The notes beneath the pieces were generated by a model, which was given only the letters and a program-made list of their open reading frames with translations, made no database searches and was not told the origin of the DNA. Shown here piece by piece: positions 1-6,715 of a stretch of DNA of 8,119 nucleotides. Position 1 is the first letter of the stretch, and each line of letters begins with the position of its first letter. Where the stretch lies: positions 1 through 8,119 of the forward strand of contig JAJBTS010000180.1 in assembly GCA_020860885.1 (NCBI GenBank). The letters are read 5' to 3'. Origin of the DNA: Bacteroidales bacterium (GTDB taxonomy: Bacteria > Bacteroidota > Bacteroidia > Bacteroidales > Azobacteroidaceae). Both the position numbers and the translations under genes were made by a program.

Positions 1-55
1 AAAAAAACTCAGTATTTTGATCATCAAATCTAAACTATATAAATCTAAGAAGAAT

Positions 56-88
56 CAAAGATATAACAAATACATAAATTTTCACAAA
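56..88 (-). promoter_or_regulatory. Possible leftward Bacteroidota-type promoter (TTTG / TAnnTTTG)
   Basis: On the minus strand a TATCTTTG box (63 down to 56) matches the Bacteroidota -7 consensus TAnnTTTG. A TTTG (88 down to 85) lies 21 bases upstream, the expected distance for the -33 element. It would start transcription near position 49, heading out of the left edge, so it would serve a gene not contained in the window. The region is very AT-rich, so a chance match is quite possible, and no coding sequence can be seen to confirm it. Confidence 0.4.
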
Positions 89-133
89 ATAAATAAGATA
101 TATATACTGATAATCAAAAACGATGCAAATAAA

Positions 134-170
134 TTACTCCTATAACAATATAGAATATAGAGTGGAGTAA
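134..170 (-). terminator. Possible terminator after the YeiH-like gene
   Basis: TTACTCC (134-140) and GGAGTAA (164-170) form a perfect 7-base inverted repeat just after the stop codon of the membrane protein gene. An inner TATA/TATA pair (141-144 with 156-159) can extend the stem, leaving a 4-base bulge and an 11-base loop. On the minus strand the stem is followed by a short T-rich run (ATTTATTTG) rather than a clean poly-T tract. The position at the end of the four-gene run favours a terminator, but the stem is AT-rich and weak. Confidence 0.4.
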
Positions 171-175
171 AAGTT

Positions 176-1078
176 TCAGACTATCACCAGTAACGAAGTC
201 AACGATATAATTATCCACAAAGAAATACCCAGGACCACAGGTTTAATTCCTACATTCCGGATAGCAGCGATGGAAAGAGTACTTCCTATCAGAAAAAGTG
301 TAAGCGACAGAAGTTTATGAGAGAGAAACGAAATGCCCTGCAATACAACCTCCGGAATAGAAAAGTATGTATTAACGATCATGGCCAGAATAAACAAAAA
401 GATAAACCACGGAACAGAGATCTTTTTATGGTTATTCCTATTAAAAATAAAAATAGAAACCAACGACAACGGAATTATCCAGAGCGCGCGCGTAAGCTTC
501 ACCATGGTCGCAACCTTTAAGGCCTCAGCTCCGTATTCCGCACCCGCTCCAACCACCGAACTGGTATCGTGTATGGCTATGGCTGCCCACATACCAAATT
601 GTTCCTGGGTTAATCCCAACATCCTGCCTACGGGAGGAAACAGAAATAAGGCAACAGCATTCAAAGTAAAAATAACAGCCAGAGACATGGAAGTTTCATC
701 TTCATTCGCCTTTACAATAGGAGAGATAGCAGCAATCGCACTTCCTCCGCAAATAGCTGTCCCGGAAGAGATCAGATAAGACAATTTGGGTTGTAATTTC
801 AGGATACGTCCCAATAAATAACCAATCAGCATAACGCCTGTCACTGAGATAATAGTAAAGATCATCCCTTCTTTTCCAACGGCGAGTGATTCATGCAGAT
901 TGATTCCGAAACCCAATCCGACGACTGCCACCTGCAAAAGATATTTGGATACTTTCTTTGACTGCTTCAAAAAGGGAGATTTGAATACGAGAGCAAAAGC
1001 AATCCCTATAAAAAGGGCTATCGCAGGAGAAAGAAAGCAGGAGGCTACAGCCAGAATAAAGAATAAATAACGAACCAT
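176..1078 (-). CDS. YeiH/UPF0324-family integral membrane protein, putative sulfate exporter
   Basis: A 300-residue, almost wholly hydrophobic protein of the YeiH family (Pfam Cons_hypoth698, UPF0324), whose members sit in the inner membrane and are usually labelled putative sulfate exporters; the substrate is poorly established. About ten to eleven membrane segments can be seen (roughly 4-32, 46-60, 71-90, 104-120, 131-149, 162-177, 197-212, 222-238, 254-273, 278-298). Recognisable family motifs are GTAICGGSAIAA (106-117), HDTSSVVGA (170-178) and KLTRALWIIP (194-203). It is somewhat shorter than the roughly 350 residues of the E. coli protein. The ATG is the first start possible: an in-frame TAG lies seven codons upstream (1097-1099), and AGGAGGAGGT ends 10 bases before the ATG. 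It is the last gene of the leftward run, 59 bases after uvrA, and is probably co-transcribed with it but independently translated. Family assignment is firm; transport of sulfate is only inferred from the family label. Confidence 0.88.
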   Translation of the reverse strand: MVRYLFFILAVASCFLSPAIALFIGIAFALVFKSPFLKQSKKVSKYLLQVAVVGLGFGINLHESLAVGKEGMIFTIISVTGVMLIGYLLGRILKLQPKLSYLISSGTAICGGSAIAAISPIVKANEDETSMSLAVIFTLNAVALFLFPPVGRMLGLTQEQFGMWAAIAIHDTSSVVGAGAEYGAEALKVATMVKLTRALWIIPLSLVSIFIFNRNNHKKISVPWFIFLFILAMIVNTYFSIPEVVLQGISFLSHKLLSLTLFLIGSTLSIAAIRNVGIKPVVLGISLWIIISLTSLLVIV

Positions 1079-1088
1079 AATTTTAATT

Positions 1089-1098
1089 ACCTCCTCCT
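1089..1098 (-). promoter_or_regulatory. Strong Shine-Dalgarno sequence for the YeiH-like gene
   Basis: The minus strand reads AGGAGGAGGT, ending 10 bases before the ATG at 1078. It is an almost ideal anti-16S match and supports this start. It stands out because the other genes in the window have no comparable site and Bacteroidota genes generally lack one. Further upstream the leader remains purine-rich (GGGAGGGG at about 1100-1107). Confidence 0.7.
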
Positions 1099-1130
1099 AC
1101 CCCTCCCTGATAACTACTTAGTGTTATTGA

Positions 1131-1158
1131 TAACTGTTTACTGTTTACTGTTCACTGT
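1131..1158. repeat. Four tandem heptamers overlapping the uvrA stop codon
   Basis: Plus-strand units are TAACTGT (1131-1137), TTACTGT (1138-1144), TTACTGT (1145-1151) and TCACTGT (1152-1158); on the coding strand these are ACAGTGA, ACAGTAA, ACAGTAA and ACAGTTA. They encode the last residues of UvrA (TVNSKQ) and include its TAA stop at 1140-1138. A separate 8-base direct repeat, TGATAACT, occurs at 1108-1115 and 1128-1135, so the whole 1108-1158 stretch is of low complexity. Similar AACAGTA/AACAGTG runs are, to my recollection, common between genes in Bacteroidales, but I cannot verify copy numbers here. Confidence 0.8.
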
Positions 1159-3993
1159 AGACTGGCCCAGTTCTTCTTTCAAAAAAGGAGCTGTATATCC
1201 TTTACCGGATTTAGCTAACCCTTCCGGAGTTCCTGTATAAAGGATCTGACCTCCTCCACGACCACCTTCCGGGCCTATATCGATGATATAATCCGCACAC
1301 TTGATCACATCCAGATTATGTTCGATAATGATCATGGTATTGCCTTTATCCACCAATTTATTGATTACATCCAGTAAGACTTTGATATCTTCGAAATGCA
1401 ATCCTGTGGTAGGTTCGTCCAATATGTAAAGCGTTTTACCGGTATCCCTTTTCGATAGTTCGGTTGCTAATTTCACCCGTTGGCTTTCTCCACCCGATAA
1501 GGTTGTAGAAGATTGTCCGAGTTTTATATAGCCCAAACCCACATCCTGTAAAACTTTTATCTTATGATAGATCTGGGGAACATTTTCAAAGAATTCAACC
1601 GCCATATTGATCGTCATATCCAATACATCTGCGATTGATTTCCCTTTGAAACGGACTTCCAGAGTTTCCCGGTTATATCTTTTCCCATGACACTCTTCAC
1701 ACGGGACCAGGACATCCGGTAAGAAATTCATCTCTATCGATTTGTATCCGTTTCCTCCACAAGTCTCACAACGGCCACCTTTCACATTGAAAGAAAAACG
1801 ACCGGGCTTATATCCGCGGATTTTCGATTCGGGCAATTCAACAAACAATTTACGTATATCTGCAAATACACCTGTATAAGTGGCAGGGTTGGAACGGGGA
1901 GTACGGCCAATCGGAGACTGGTCCACGTTTACGACCTTGTCTATATGCTCCAGTCCTTCGATTGATTTATAAGGCAAAGGGTCCTGTAAAGAACGGTATA
2001 ATTTCTGACTGATGATCGGTTGAAGCGTTTCATTTACCAAGGTCGATTTACCGCTACCCGATACTCCGGTCACACAGATAAACTGCCCCAAAGGAAATTT
2101 CACATTCACGTTTTTCAGGTTATTACCCGAAGCTCCTTTTAACATGATATACTCTCCATTGCCTTTCCTTCTTTTCTTAGGAACAGGAATCGATTCCGTT
2201 CCATTCAGATAAGAAGAAGTAAGAGTATTGGCTTTGAGTAATTCTTCAGGAGTTCCTGCAAAGACAATCTCTCCGCCCTTTCGTCCGGCCCGTGGTCCTA
2301 AATCCACCACATAGTCCGAACTCAGCATCATATCTTTATCATGCTCTACTACAATCACTGAATTTCCTGTATCCCGTAATTGTTTCAAAGAATCGATCAA
2401 TTTTATGTTATCCCTTTGATGAAGTCCGATACTCGGTTCGTCGAGGATATAAAGAACATTTACTAATTGAGAACCTATCTGGGTAGCCAGCCGGATCCTT
2501 TGGCTTTCACCTCCCGACAAAGAGGTAGACGCCCGGTTTAAGGAAAGATATTCCAGCCCTACATCCAGCAAAAACTGTATCCTGCTGCGTATTTCCTTTA
2601 ATATTTCCGTAGCGATAAGCTTCTGTTGTTTGGACAAATGAGGCTCCAGGTCATTGAGCCATTGAGATAATTCCAGAATATCCATCGCTGCCAGTTCGGC
2701 AATATTTTTCCCGTTAATAAAATAATGGAGGGCTTCTTTATTCAGCCGTTGTCCGTTGCATTCGGGACATACCGTTGTATGGATAAACTGATCCGCCCAT
2801 TTCTGAGCAGAAGCAGAACTATCCGACTCCTGTTGCATCGCGATGTATTTATTCACCCCTTCGAAAGAAAGGAAATAATTTGAATTTCCCAATGATTCGT
2901 TTTTTATTTGAAGGCGCTCTTCCGTACCGTTCATAATTTCATCAATCGCTTCTTCCGGAACATCTTTCAAAGGAGTCTTTATATTCACATCGTATTTTTC
3001 CAGGATAGCCTCAATCTGCCAGAAAATAAGTACATTCCTGTATTTTCCGAGAGGAGCTATCCCTCCCTGATAGATATTCAGTTTCGGATCCGGAATGATT
3101 TTATTGATATCGATCTGATTGATAGTTCCTATTCCTTTACATTTCGGGCAGGCTCCCTGCGGGGAGTTAAAAGAAAAATTATGAGGGGCCGGATCACTGT
3201 AAGACAATCCTGTGGTAGGACACATCAACCTACGGCTGTAATGACGCAACTCTCCGGAATCCAGTTCCAGGATCATAATTAATCCGTCTCCCTGCCTCAT
3301 AGCCGTATTAACACTATTATTAATACGTTGTTTATCTTTAGATGAGATCAAAAGCTTATCGACCACCACTTCAATGGAGTGATTCTTATAACGGTCCAGT
3401 TTCATTGCCGGAACAATTTCTTTTAATTGTCCGTCTACACGTACATTCAGGAATCCTTTTTTACGGAGTTGCTCAAACAATTCTTTATAATGACCTTTAC
3501 GGTTACGCACCAGCGGAGCCAGAAGATATACTTTCTTTCCCTCATACTGAGACAGGATCAAGTCGATTACCTGCTCTTCCGTATATTTGACCATTTTTTC
3601 TCCGGAATGATAAGAATAGGCATCCCCCGCCCTTGCATACAACAACCGCAGGAAATCGTAGATCTCCGTAGTTGTTCCGACGGTAGACCGTGGGCTCCTG
3701 TTCGTTGTTTTCTGTTCTATGGATATCACCGGACTCAGTCCTGTGATCTTATCTACATCCGGACGTTCCATATTTCCCAGGAACGAACGGGCATAAGCAG
3801 AGAATGTCTCGATATAACGTCTTTGTCCTTCGGCAAAGATCGTATCAAATGCCAGGGACGATTTTCCACTTCCGCTTAAACCGGTTAAGACGGTAAATTT
3901 ATTTCTGGGAATACTTACATCAATGTTCTTGAGGTTATGTACACGAGCTCCCTGTACATCCACCTTTTCCGTTTGTTCAATATATTCTTTCAC
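1138..3993 (-). CDS. uvrA: UvrA, excinuclease ABC subunit A
   Basis: The 951-residue damage-recognition ATPase of nucleotide excision repair; it dimerises, scans DNA with UvrB and loads UvrB at lesions. Both ABC ATPase modules are complete. The N-terminal one has Walker [10 protein letters not shown] (38-46), signature LSGGESQ (492-498) and Walker [11 protein letters not shown] (515-524). The C-terminal one has Walker [10 protein letters not shown] (643-651), signature LSGGESQ (832-838) and Walker [11 protein letters not shown] (856-865). The C-terminal zinc finger is intact (C742/C745 and C765/C768), and a CPEC pair lies at 409-412. The first zinc finger is incomplete: C258 is followed by T261 where the second Cys is expected, while C282/C285 remain. 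The start is GTG, chosen because MKEYIE followed by [10 protein letters not shown] is the normal UvrA N-terminus. Its GTG overlaps the glycosyltransferase TGA by 4 bases (GTGA), suggesting translational coupling. The last residues, TVNSKQ, come from a heptamer repeat. Length matches the family (E. coli, 940). Confidence 0.98.
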   Translation of the reverse strand: MKEYIEQTEKVDVQGARVHNLKNIDVSIPRNKFTVLTGLSGSGKSSLAFDTIFAEGQRRYIETFSAYARSFLGNMERPDVDKITGLSPVISIEQKTTNRSPRSTVGTTTEIYDFLRLLYARAGDAYSYHSGEKMVKYTEEQVIDLILSQYEGKKVYLLAPLVRNRKGHYKELFEQLRKKGFLNVRVDGQLKEIVPAMKLDRYKNHSIEVVVDKLLISSKDKQRINNSVNTAMRQGDGLIMILELDSGELRHYSRRLMCPTTGLSYSDPAPHNFSFNSPQGACPKCKGIGTINQIDINKIIPDPKLNIYQGGIAPLGKYRNVLIFWQIEAILEKYDVNIKTPLKDVPEEAIDEIMNGTEERLQIKNESLGNSNYFLSFEGVNKYIAMQQESDSSASAQKWADQFIHTTVCPECNGQRLNKEALHYFINGKNIAELAAMDILELSQWLNDLEPHLSKQQKLIATEILKEIRSRIQFLLDVGLEYLSLNRASTSLSGGESQRIRLATQIGSQLVNVLYILDEPSIGLHQRDNIKLIDSLKQLRDTGNSVIVVEHDKDMMLSSDYVVDLGPRAGRKGGEIVFAGTPEELLKANTLTSSYLNGTESIPVPKKRRKGNGEYIMLKGASGNNLKNVNVKFPLGQFICVTGVSGSGKSTLVNETLQPIISQKLYRSLQDPLPYKSIEGLEHIDKVVNVDQSPIGRTPRSNPATYTGVFADIRKLFVELPESKIRGYKPGRFSFNVKGGRCETCGGNGYKSIEMNFLPDVLVPCEECHGKRYNRETLEVRFKGKSIADVLDMTINMAVEFFENVPQIYHKIKVLQDVGLGYIKLGQSSTTLSGGESQRVKLATELSKRDTGKTLYILDEPTTGLHFEDIKVLLDVINKLVDKGNTMIIIEHNLDVIKCADYIIDIGPEGGRGGGQILYTGTPEGLAKSGKGYTAPFLKEELGQSTVNSKQ

Positions 3994-5009
3994 TTAAGTT
4001 GGCTGTATTTTTTCTTTCTGTTTAAATAATATTGCCGGATAATACTTTTCTGATAAATCGTATCGGGTATTCTAACCCGGCTTTCTCGTAAGTTGTGTTC
4101 TCTTATCGTTTTATATTGTGTTCTTAATTTATAAAAATCTCTCCGTCCTTTCCATACTGCCAGGCAGTTATCGAATTGTCCTTTCAGGATAAAATGCAAG
4201 GCCGACAAATAATCTAAGAAGAAACGTACAAACATCACTTTACCATACCTGTCTTCCGGAAGATTTTTATACAACATCAGCAGGTTATTCCTGAAATTCA
4301 GATAAGTCTTTCTCGGATTGGCTTTGTCGAGTGTTGCTCCTCCTAAATGATAAACATAAGATAGAGGATAACACATAATTTTCTTTCCCCTGGCATTCAA
4401 TCTCCAGCAAAGATCGATCTCTTCCTGATGTGCGAAAAAAACAGGATCCAGTCCACCTGCTTCTTTATACTCTTTTAAACGAATAATCAGACAAGCGCCG
4501 CTGGCCCAGAAAACAGGAACAGGATCATCGTATTGCCCCGAATCCTTCTCCACGGTTCCTAAAATGCGTCCTCTGCAAAACGGATAACCATTTTTATCCA
4601 TAAATCCTCCGGAAGCACCTGCATATTCAAATGAATATTTCTCTCTGTAGGATAATATTTTAGGTTGTAATGCTGCGATTTCTGCGTGCTTATCAAGATA
4701 CTCTATAGCTAAGCGCAACCAATCTTTTCCGACTTCCACATCCGAATTTAATAATACCACATATTCATATTGCAAGTCTGCAAGCGCCCTGTTATAACCT
4801 TCTGCAAAACCTAAATTCTCTTTCAAAGGATATACAATGATATCGGGGTGATGTTCTTTCAAATAAATCAAAGAATCATCTGTGGAACCGTTATCTGCCA
4901 CGATGACATCTACTTCTTCCAAAGATGTATACTTATATATGGAAGGCAAAAACTGTTCCAGCAACTGCTTACCATTCCAATTCAAAATTACGATCGCAGT
5001 ACGTTTCAT
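3990..5009 (-). CDS. Family 2 glycosyltransferase (rhamnosyltransferase-like)
   Basis: A 339-residue GT-A fold inverting glycosyltransferase of the GT2 family, the type that transfers a sugar from a nucleotide donor onto a cell-surface glycan precursor at the cytoplasmic face of the membrane. Visible landmarks are VILNWNG (7-13), the nucleotide-binding ADNGSTDDS (38-46), [11 protein letters not shown] (65-75), LLNSDVEV (86-93, the DXD-equivalent), [11 protein letters not shown] (167-177) and the acceptor/catalytic region [13 protein letters not shown] (191-203), followed by HLGGATL (221-227). The pattern resembles rhamnosyltransferase-like WbbL/RfbF-type enzymes, but donor and acceptor cannot be read from sequence. 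A hydrophobic patch (about 257-275) and a very basic tail (RKKK, 331-334) suggest peripheral membrane attachment. The ATG overlaps the mtaB TGA by 4 bases (ATGA) and its own TGA overlaps uvrA GTG, so it sits in the middle of a coupled three-gene set. No other glycan genes are nearby, so its pathway is unknown. Confidence 0.92.
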   Translation of the reverse strand: MKRTAIVILNWNGKQLLEQFLPSIYKYTSLEEVDVIVADNGSTDDSLIYLKEHHPDIIVYPLKENLGFAEGYNRALADLQYEYVVLLNSDVEVGKDWLRLAIEYLDKHAEIAALQPKILSYREKYSFEYAGASGGFMDKNGYPFCRGRILGTVEKDSGQYDDPVPVFWASGACLIIRLKEYKEAGGLDPVFFAHQEEIDLCWRLNARGKKIMCYPLSYVYHLGGATLDKANPRKTYLNFRNNLLMLYKNLPEDRYGKVMFVRFFLDYLSALHFILKGQFDNCLAVWKGRRDFYKLRTQYKTIREHNLRESRVRIPDTIYQKSIIRQYYLNRKKKYSQLK

Positions 5010-6334
5010 ACGAGATCTACAGATTGAAGCTGAAGAGCGGTCTTATCGGAATTAAAATCACCCAATTCCACATCCATAACGCGGTTTACCCATCGAGAAT
5101 TATAATCCGTTTCTACTTTAACGTAATTTTCAGTATATCCGTACATTTTAGAACCCTTACGGGTATGTTCGAATAAGACTTTATGTTTCGTATGTAATTG
5201 TGACAGATAAAATTCGTTTGTCTTTCTGTCAGACATTTCCAACAGTATCTTGCTCCGATCCTGCTTCTCTTTTGAAGTGACTACATGATCAATCTTCAAA
5301 GCAAGGGTTCCCGGTCTTTCCGAATAAGTAAAAACATGCAATTGGGAAAACGGCAAACTCTCAAGAAATTGTCTGGCATCTTCAAAATAAACATCGGTTT
5401 CTCCTCTTACTCCCACTATGGTATCTACTCCGATAAAAGCTTCGGGCATATATTGTCTGATCTTTTCTATTTTTGAACGGAAAAGAGCAGTATCGTACTT
5501 TCTTCTCATCAACTTCAGGACATCGTCCGACCCGGATTGTAAAGGGATATGAAAATGAGGGGCAAATCGTTCGGAACCAGCAACAAACCGGATAATTTTA
5601 TCGGTCAGAAGATTCGGTTCAATAGAAGATATGCGGAAACGCTCGATTGTTTTTACTTTATCCAATTCCCGGATCAAATCAAAGAAACTATCTCCTGTTA
5701 TTTTTCCAAAGTCCCCGATATTCACTCCCGTCAAAACAATTTCTTTACCTCCTTCTTCGCCAGCCTTTTCGGCCATCCGGACCAGATCTTCGATCTTGCC
5801 GTTGCGGCTCCGGCCTCTTGCAAAGGGAATGGTACAATAGCTGCAATAGTAGTCACAGCCGTCCTGTACTTTCAAAAAATGACGAGTACGGTCGTCGCTG
5901 GAACAGGAAGGAACAAATTCTTTAACTGAATGGATTGAACTAACAGCAATGCGGCTTTCGGAGTCTTCCCGGGAAATATTCAAAAGATGGTCTACTACAT
6001 TCATTTTTTGGTCAGCACCCAGGACCAGGTCCACGCCATCGATATTACTTACCTCCTGCGGTTTTAGCTGAGCATAACAACCGATTACGATCATAAAAGA
6101 GTCCGGATGTTGTTTTTTTATCCTCCGGATGGCCTGACGGCATTTTTTGTCTGCCAATTCCGTTACAGAGCAAGTATTTACAATGCAGATATCCGCTTTT
6201 TCCCCAGACACTGCTTTACGGATTCCTACTTCCGAAAGATGTCTTCCCAGAGTAGACGTTTCAGCAAAATTCAGTTTGCATCCCAAAGTATAGTAAGCGG
6301 CTTTTTTATCTTGAAAAATAGTTTTATCAATCAT
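5006..6334 (-). CDS. mtaB: MtaB, tRNA t6A37 C2-methylthiotransferase
   Basis: A 442-residue radical-SAM methylthiotransferase that converts t6A at position 37 of ANN-decoding tRNAs to ms2t6A, using SAM and two [4Fe-4S] clusters. The N-terminal domain carries three cluster cysteines, C19 (TLGCK), C55 (NTCSV) and C86 (GCYAQ). The radical-SAM CxxxCxxC motif is C160/C164/C167, within GCDYYCSYCTIP, followed by FARGRSRNG. HIPLQSGSDDVLKLMRRKY (262-280) is typical of the family, and residues from about 380 form the C-terminal TRAM RNA-binding region. The MtaB subgroup, rather than MiaB or RimO, is chosen from AYYTLGCKLNFAET and DGCDYYCSYCTIPFARG. The reading frame is open to an ATG at 6382, but I chose 6334: the extra 16 residues are unlike the family and would begin upstream of the promoter box at 6359-6352. 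It is the first gene of the leftward run and overlaps the glycosyltransferase start by 4 bases. Confidence 0.95.
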   Translation of the reverse strand: MIDKTIFQDKKAAYYTLGCKLNFAETSTLGRHLSEVGIRKAVSGEKADICIVNTCSVTELADKKCRQAIRRIKKQHPDSFMIVIGCYAQLKPQEVSNIDGVDLVLGADQKMNVVDHLLNISREDSESRIAVSSIHSVKEFVPSCSSDDRTRHFLKVQDGCDYYCSYCTIPFARGRSRNGKIEDLVRMAEKAGEEGGKEIVLTGVNIGDFGKITGDSFFDLIRELDKVKTIERFRISSIEPNLLTDKIIRFVAGSERFAPHFHIPLQSGSDDVLKLMRRKYDTALFRSKIEKIRQYMPEAFIGVDTIVGVRGETDVYFEDARQFLESLPFSQLHVFTYSERPGTLALKIDHVVTSKEKQDRSKILLEMSDRKTNEFYLSQLHTKHKVLFEHTRKGSKMYGYTENYVKVETDYNSRWVNRVMDVELGDFNSDKTALQLQSVDLV

Positions 6335-6351
6335 TTCGTTAAAGAAAGATG

Positions 6352-6382
6352 CAAAGATACAATATATTGTTTGGCAGGACAA
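6352..6382 (-). promoter_or_regulatory. mtaB operon promoter (TTG / TAnnTTTG)
   Basis: On the minus strand TATCTTTG (6359 down to 6352) matches the Bacteroidota -7 consensus TAnnTTTG exactly. TTG (6382 down to 6380) lies 20 bases upstream at the -33 position. Transcription would begin near 6346, giving a leader of only about a dozen bases before the ATG at 6334. The match also argues against the longer mtaB start at 6382, which would lie upstream of the transcript start. Confidence 0.68.
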
Positions 6383-6413
6383 TAATCTTTTGTTTCTATA
6401 ACATAAAAAACGT

Positions 6414-6427
6414 TAGGGAAATCCCTA
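6414..6427. promoter_or_regulatory. Small perfect palindrome upstream of the mtaB promoter
   Basis: TAGGGA (6414-6419) and TCCCTA (6422-6427) are exact inverted repeats separated by AA. It lies about 32 bases upstream of the mtaB -33 element. It could be a protein-binding site or part of a dispersed repeat; a 2-base spacer makes a stable RNA hairpin unlikely. No specific regulator can be named. Confidence 0.3.
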
Positions 6428-6437
6428 CAAATGACCC

Positions 6438-6567
6438 GAGGTTGTCCAAAAAGAACTTTCTACCCCTAAATCCCTTAAAGGGGACTTCTTAAACAGTTGA
6501 ATATCAATAGCTCCCTTTAGGGGGTTGTGGGCCAGACGAGGAGATTATTTACTTTTTGGACTTCCTC
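6438..6567. repeat. Imperfect palindromic intergenic element, about 130 bases (MITE-like)
   Basis: Terminal inverted repeats are visible: GTCCAAAAAG (6444-6453) and CTTTTTGGAC (6552-6561) match perfectly, and with GAGG (6438-6441) against CCTC (6564-6567) the arms agree at 14 of 16 bases. Inside, CCCCTAAA (6463-6470) pairs exactly with TTTAGGGG (6516-6523). An alternative pairing of AAAGGG (6477-6482) with CCCTTT (6513-6518) competes with it. There is no coding capacity. This architecture suits a small non-autonomous mobile element or a dispersed intergenic repeat, and the CCCCTAAA/AAAGGGGA style resembles intergenic repeats I associate with Bacteroidota. No target-site duplication was found, and copy number cannot be seen from one window. 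Confidence 0.55.
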
Positions 6568-6662
6568 TTTTTGGTTAGGCTTCCAGAGTGTGTTTTCTTT
6601 TCCTAAGGTCTATTTTACAACAAAGAAATACATACAATAAGATTATTTAGCAGTTTTTTTAC

Positions 6663-6692
6663 TTTCCGGGTAAAGTTTTTTGCTTATGTTTG
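6663..6692 (+). promoter_or_regulatory. Promoter for the acyl-CoA ligase gene (TAnnTTTG)
   Basis: TATGTTTG (6685-6692) is an exact match to the Bacteroidota -7 box. The best -33 candidate is a weak TTTC (6663-6666), 18 bases upstream. Transcription would start near 6698, leaving a leader of about 17 bases. The -33 region overlaps a short inverted repeat, TTTAC (6658-6662) with GTAAA (6670-6674), and the start region overlaps GCACA (6692-6696) with TGTGC (6710-6714). Either could be an operator, but both are short enough to be chance. Confidence 0.58.
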
Positions 6693-6715
6693 CACAAAAA
6701 TACACAAAGTGTGCC

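Larger units (their letters stand above)
6335..6715. other. Divergent intergenic region between mtaB and the acyl-CoA ligase
   Basis: This 381-base stretch has no convincing coding sequence on either strand. It contains, from left to right, the mtaB promoter (6352-6382, firing left), a 14-base palindrome (6414-6427), an imperfect palindromic element (6438-6567), about 95 bases of AT-rich sequence in which I see nothing definite, and a promoter for the ligase gene (6663-6692, firing right). No tRNA-like or known riboswitch structure was recognised. Confidence 0.75.

Noticed and set aside
317..779. Plus-strand open frames opposite the membrane protein gene
   Set aside because: They lie antisense within a well-supported YeiH-family gene and have no recognisable protein features.
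1091..1108. Possible G-quadruplex in the purine-rich leader before the membrane protein gene
   Set aside because: Only two of the G-runs reach three bases; the sequence is better explained by a Shine-Dalgarno site in a purine-rich leader.
1108..1134. Terminator hairpin between uvrA and the membrane protein gene (ATAAC/GTTAT pairs)
   Set aside because: Only 5-base AT-rich stems and no T-run; the next gene follows within 59 bases, so read-through is more likely.
1131..1158. Heptamer array as a CRISPR or integron-like repeat
   Set aside because: Units are 7 bases, directly adjacent with no spacers, and overlap coding sequence.
2908..3879. Several plus-strand open frames opposite uvrA
   Set aside because: They are antisense shadows of the conserved uvrA coding sequence, with overlapping frames and no protein motifs.
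5285..5929. Plus-strand open frames opposite mtaB, some with Cys- or Arg-rich stretches
   Set aside because: They mirror the radical-SAM coding sequence on the other strand and overlap each other in different frames.
6335..6382. mtaB beginning at the upstream ATG at 6382
   Set aside because: The extra 16 residues do not resemble the family N-terminus and the exact TAnnTTTG box lies inside this stretch, so it would not be transcribed from that promoter.
6686..6715. Acyl-CoA ligase beginning at the in-frame ATG at 6686
   Set aside because: This ATG is part of the promoter -7 box TATGTTTG; the next ATG at 6716 gives a family-like N-terminus.
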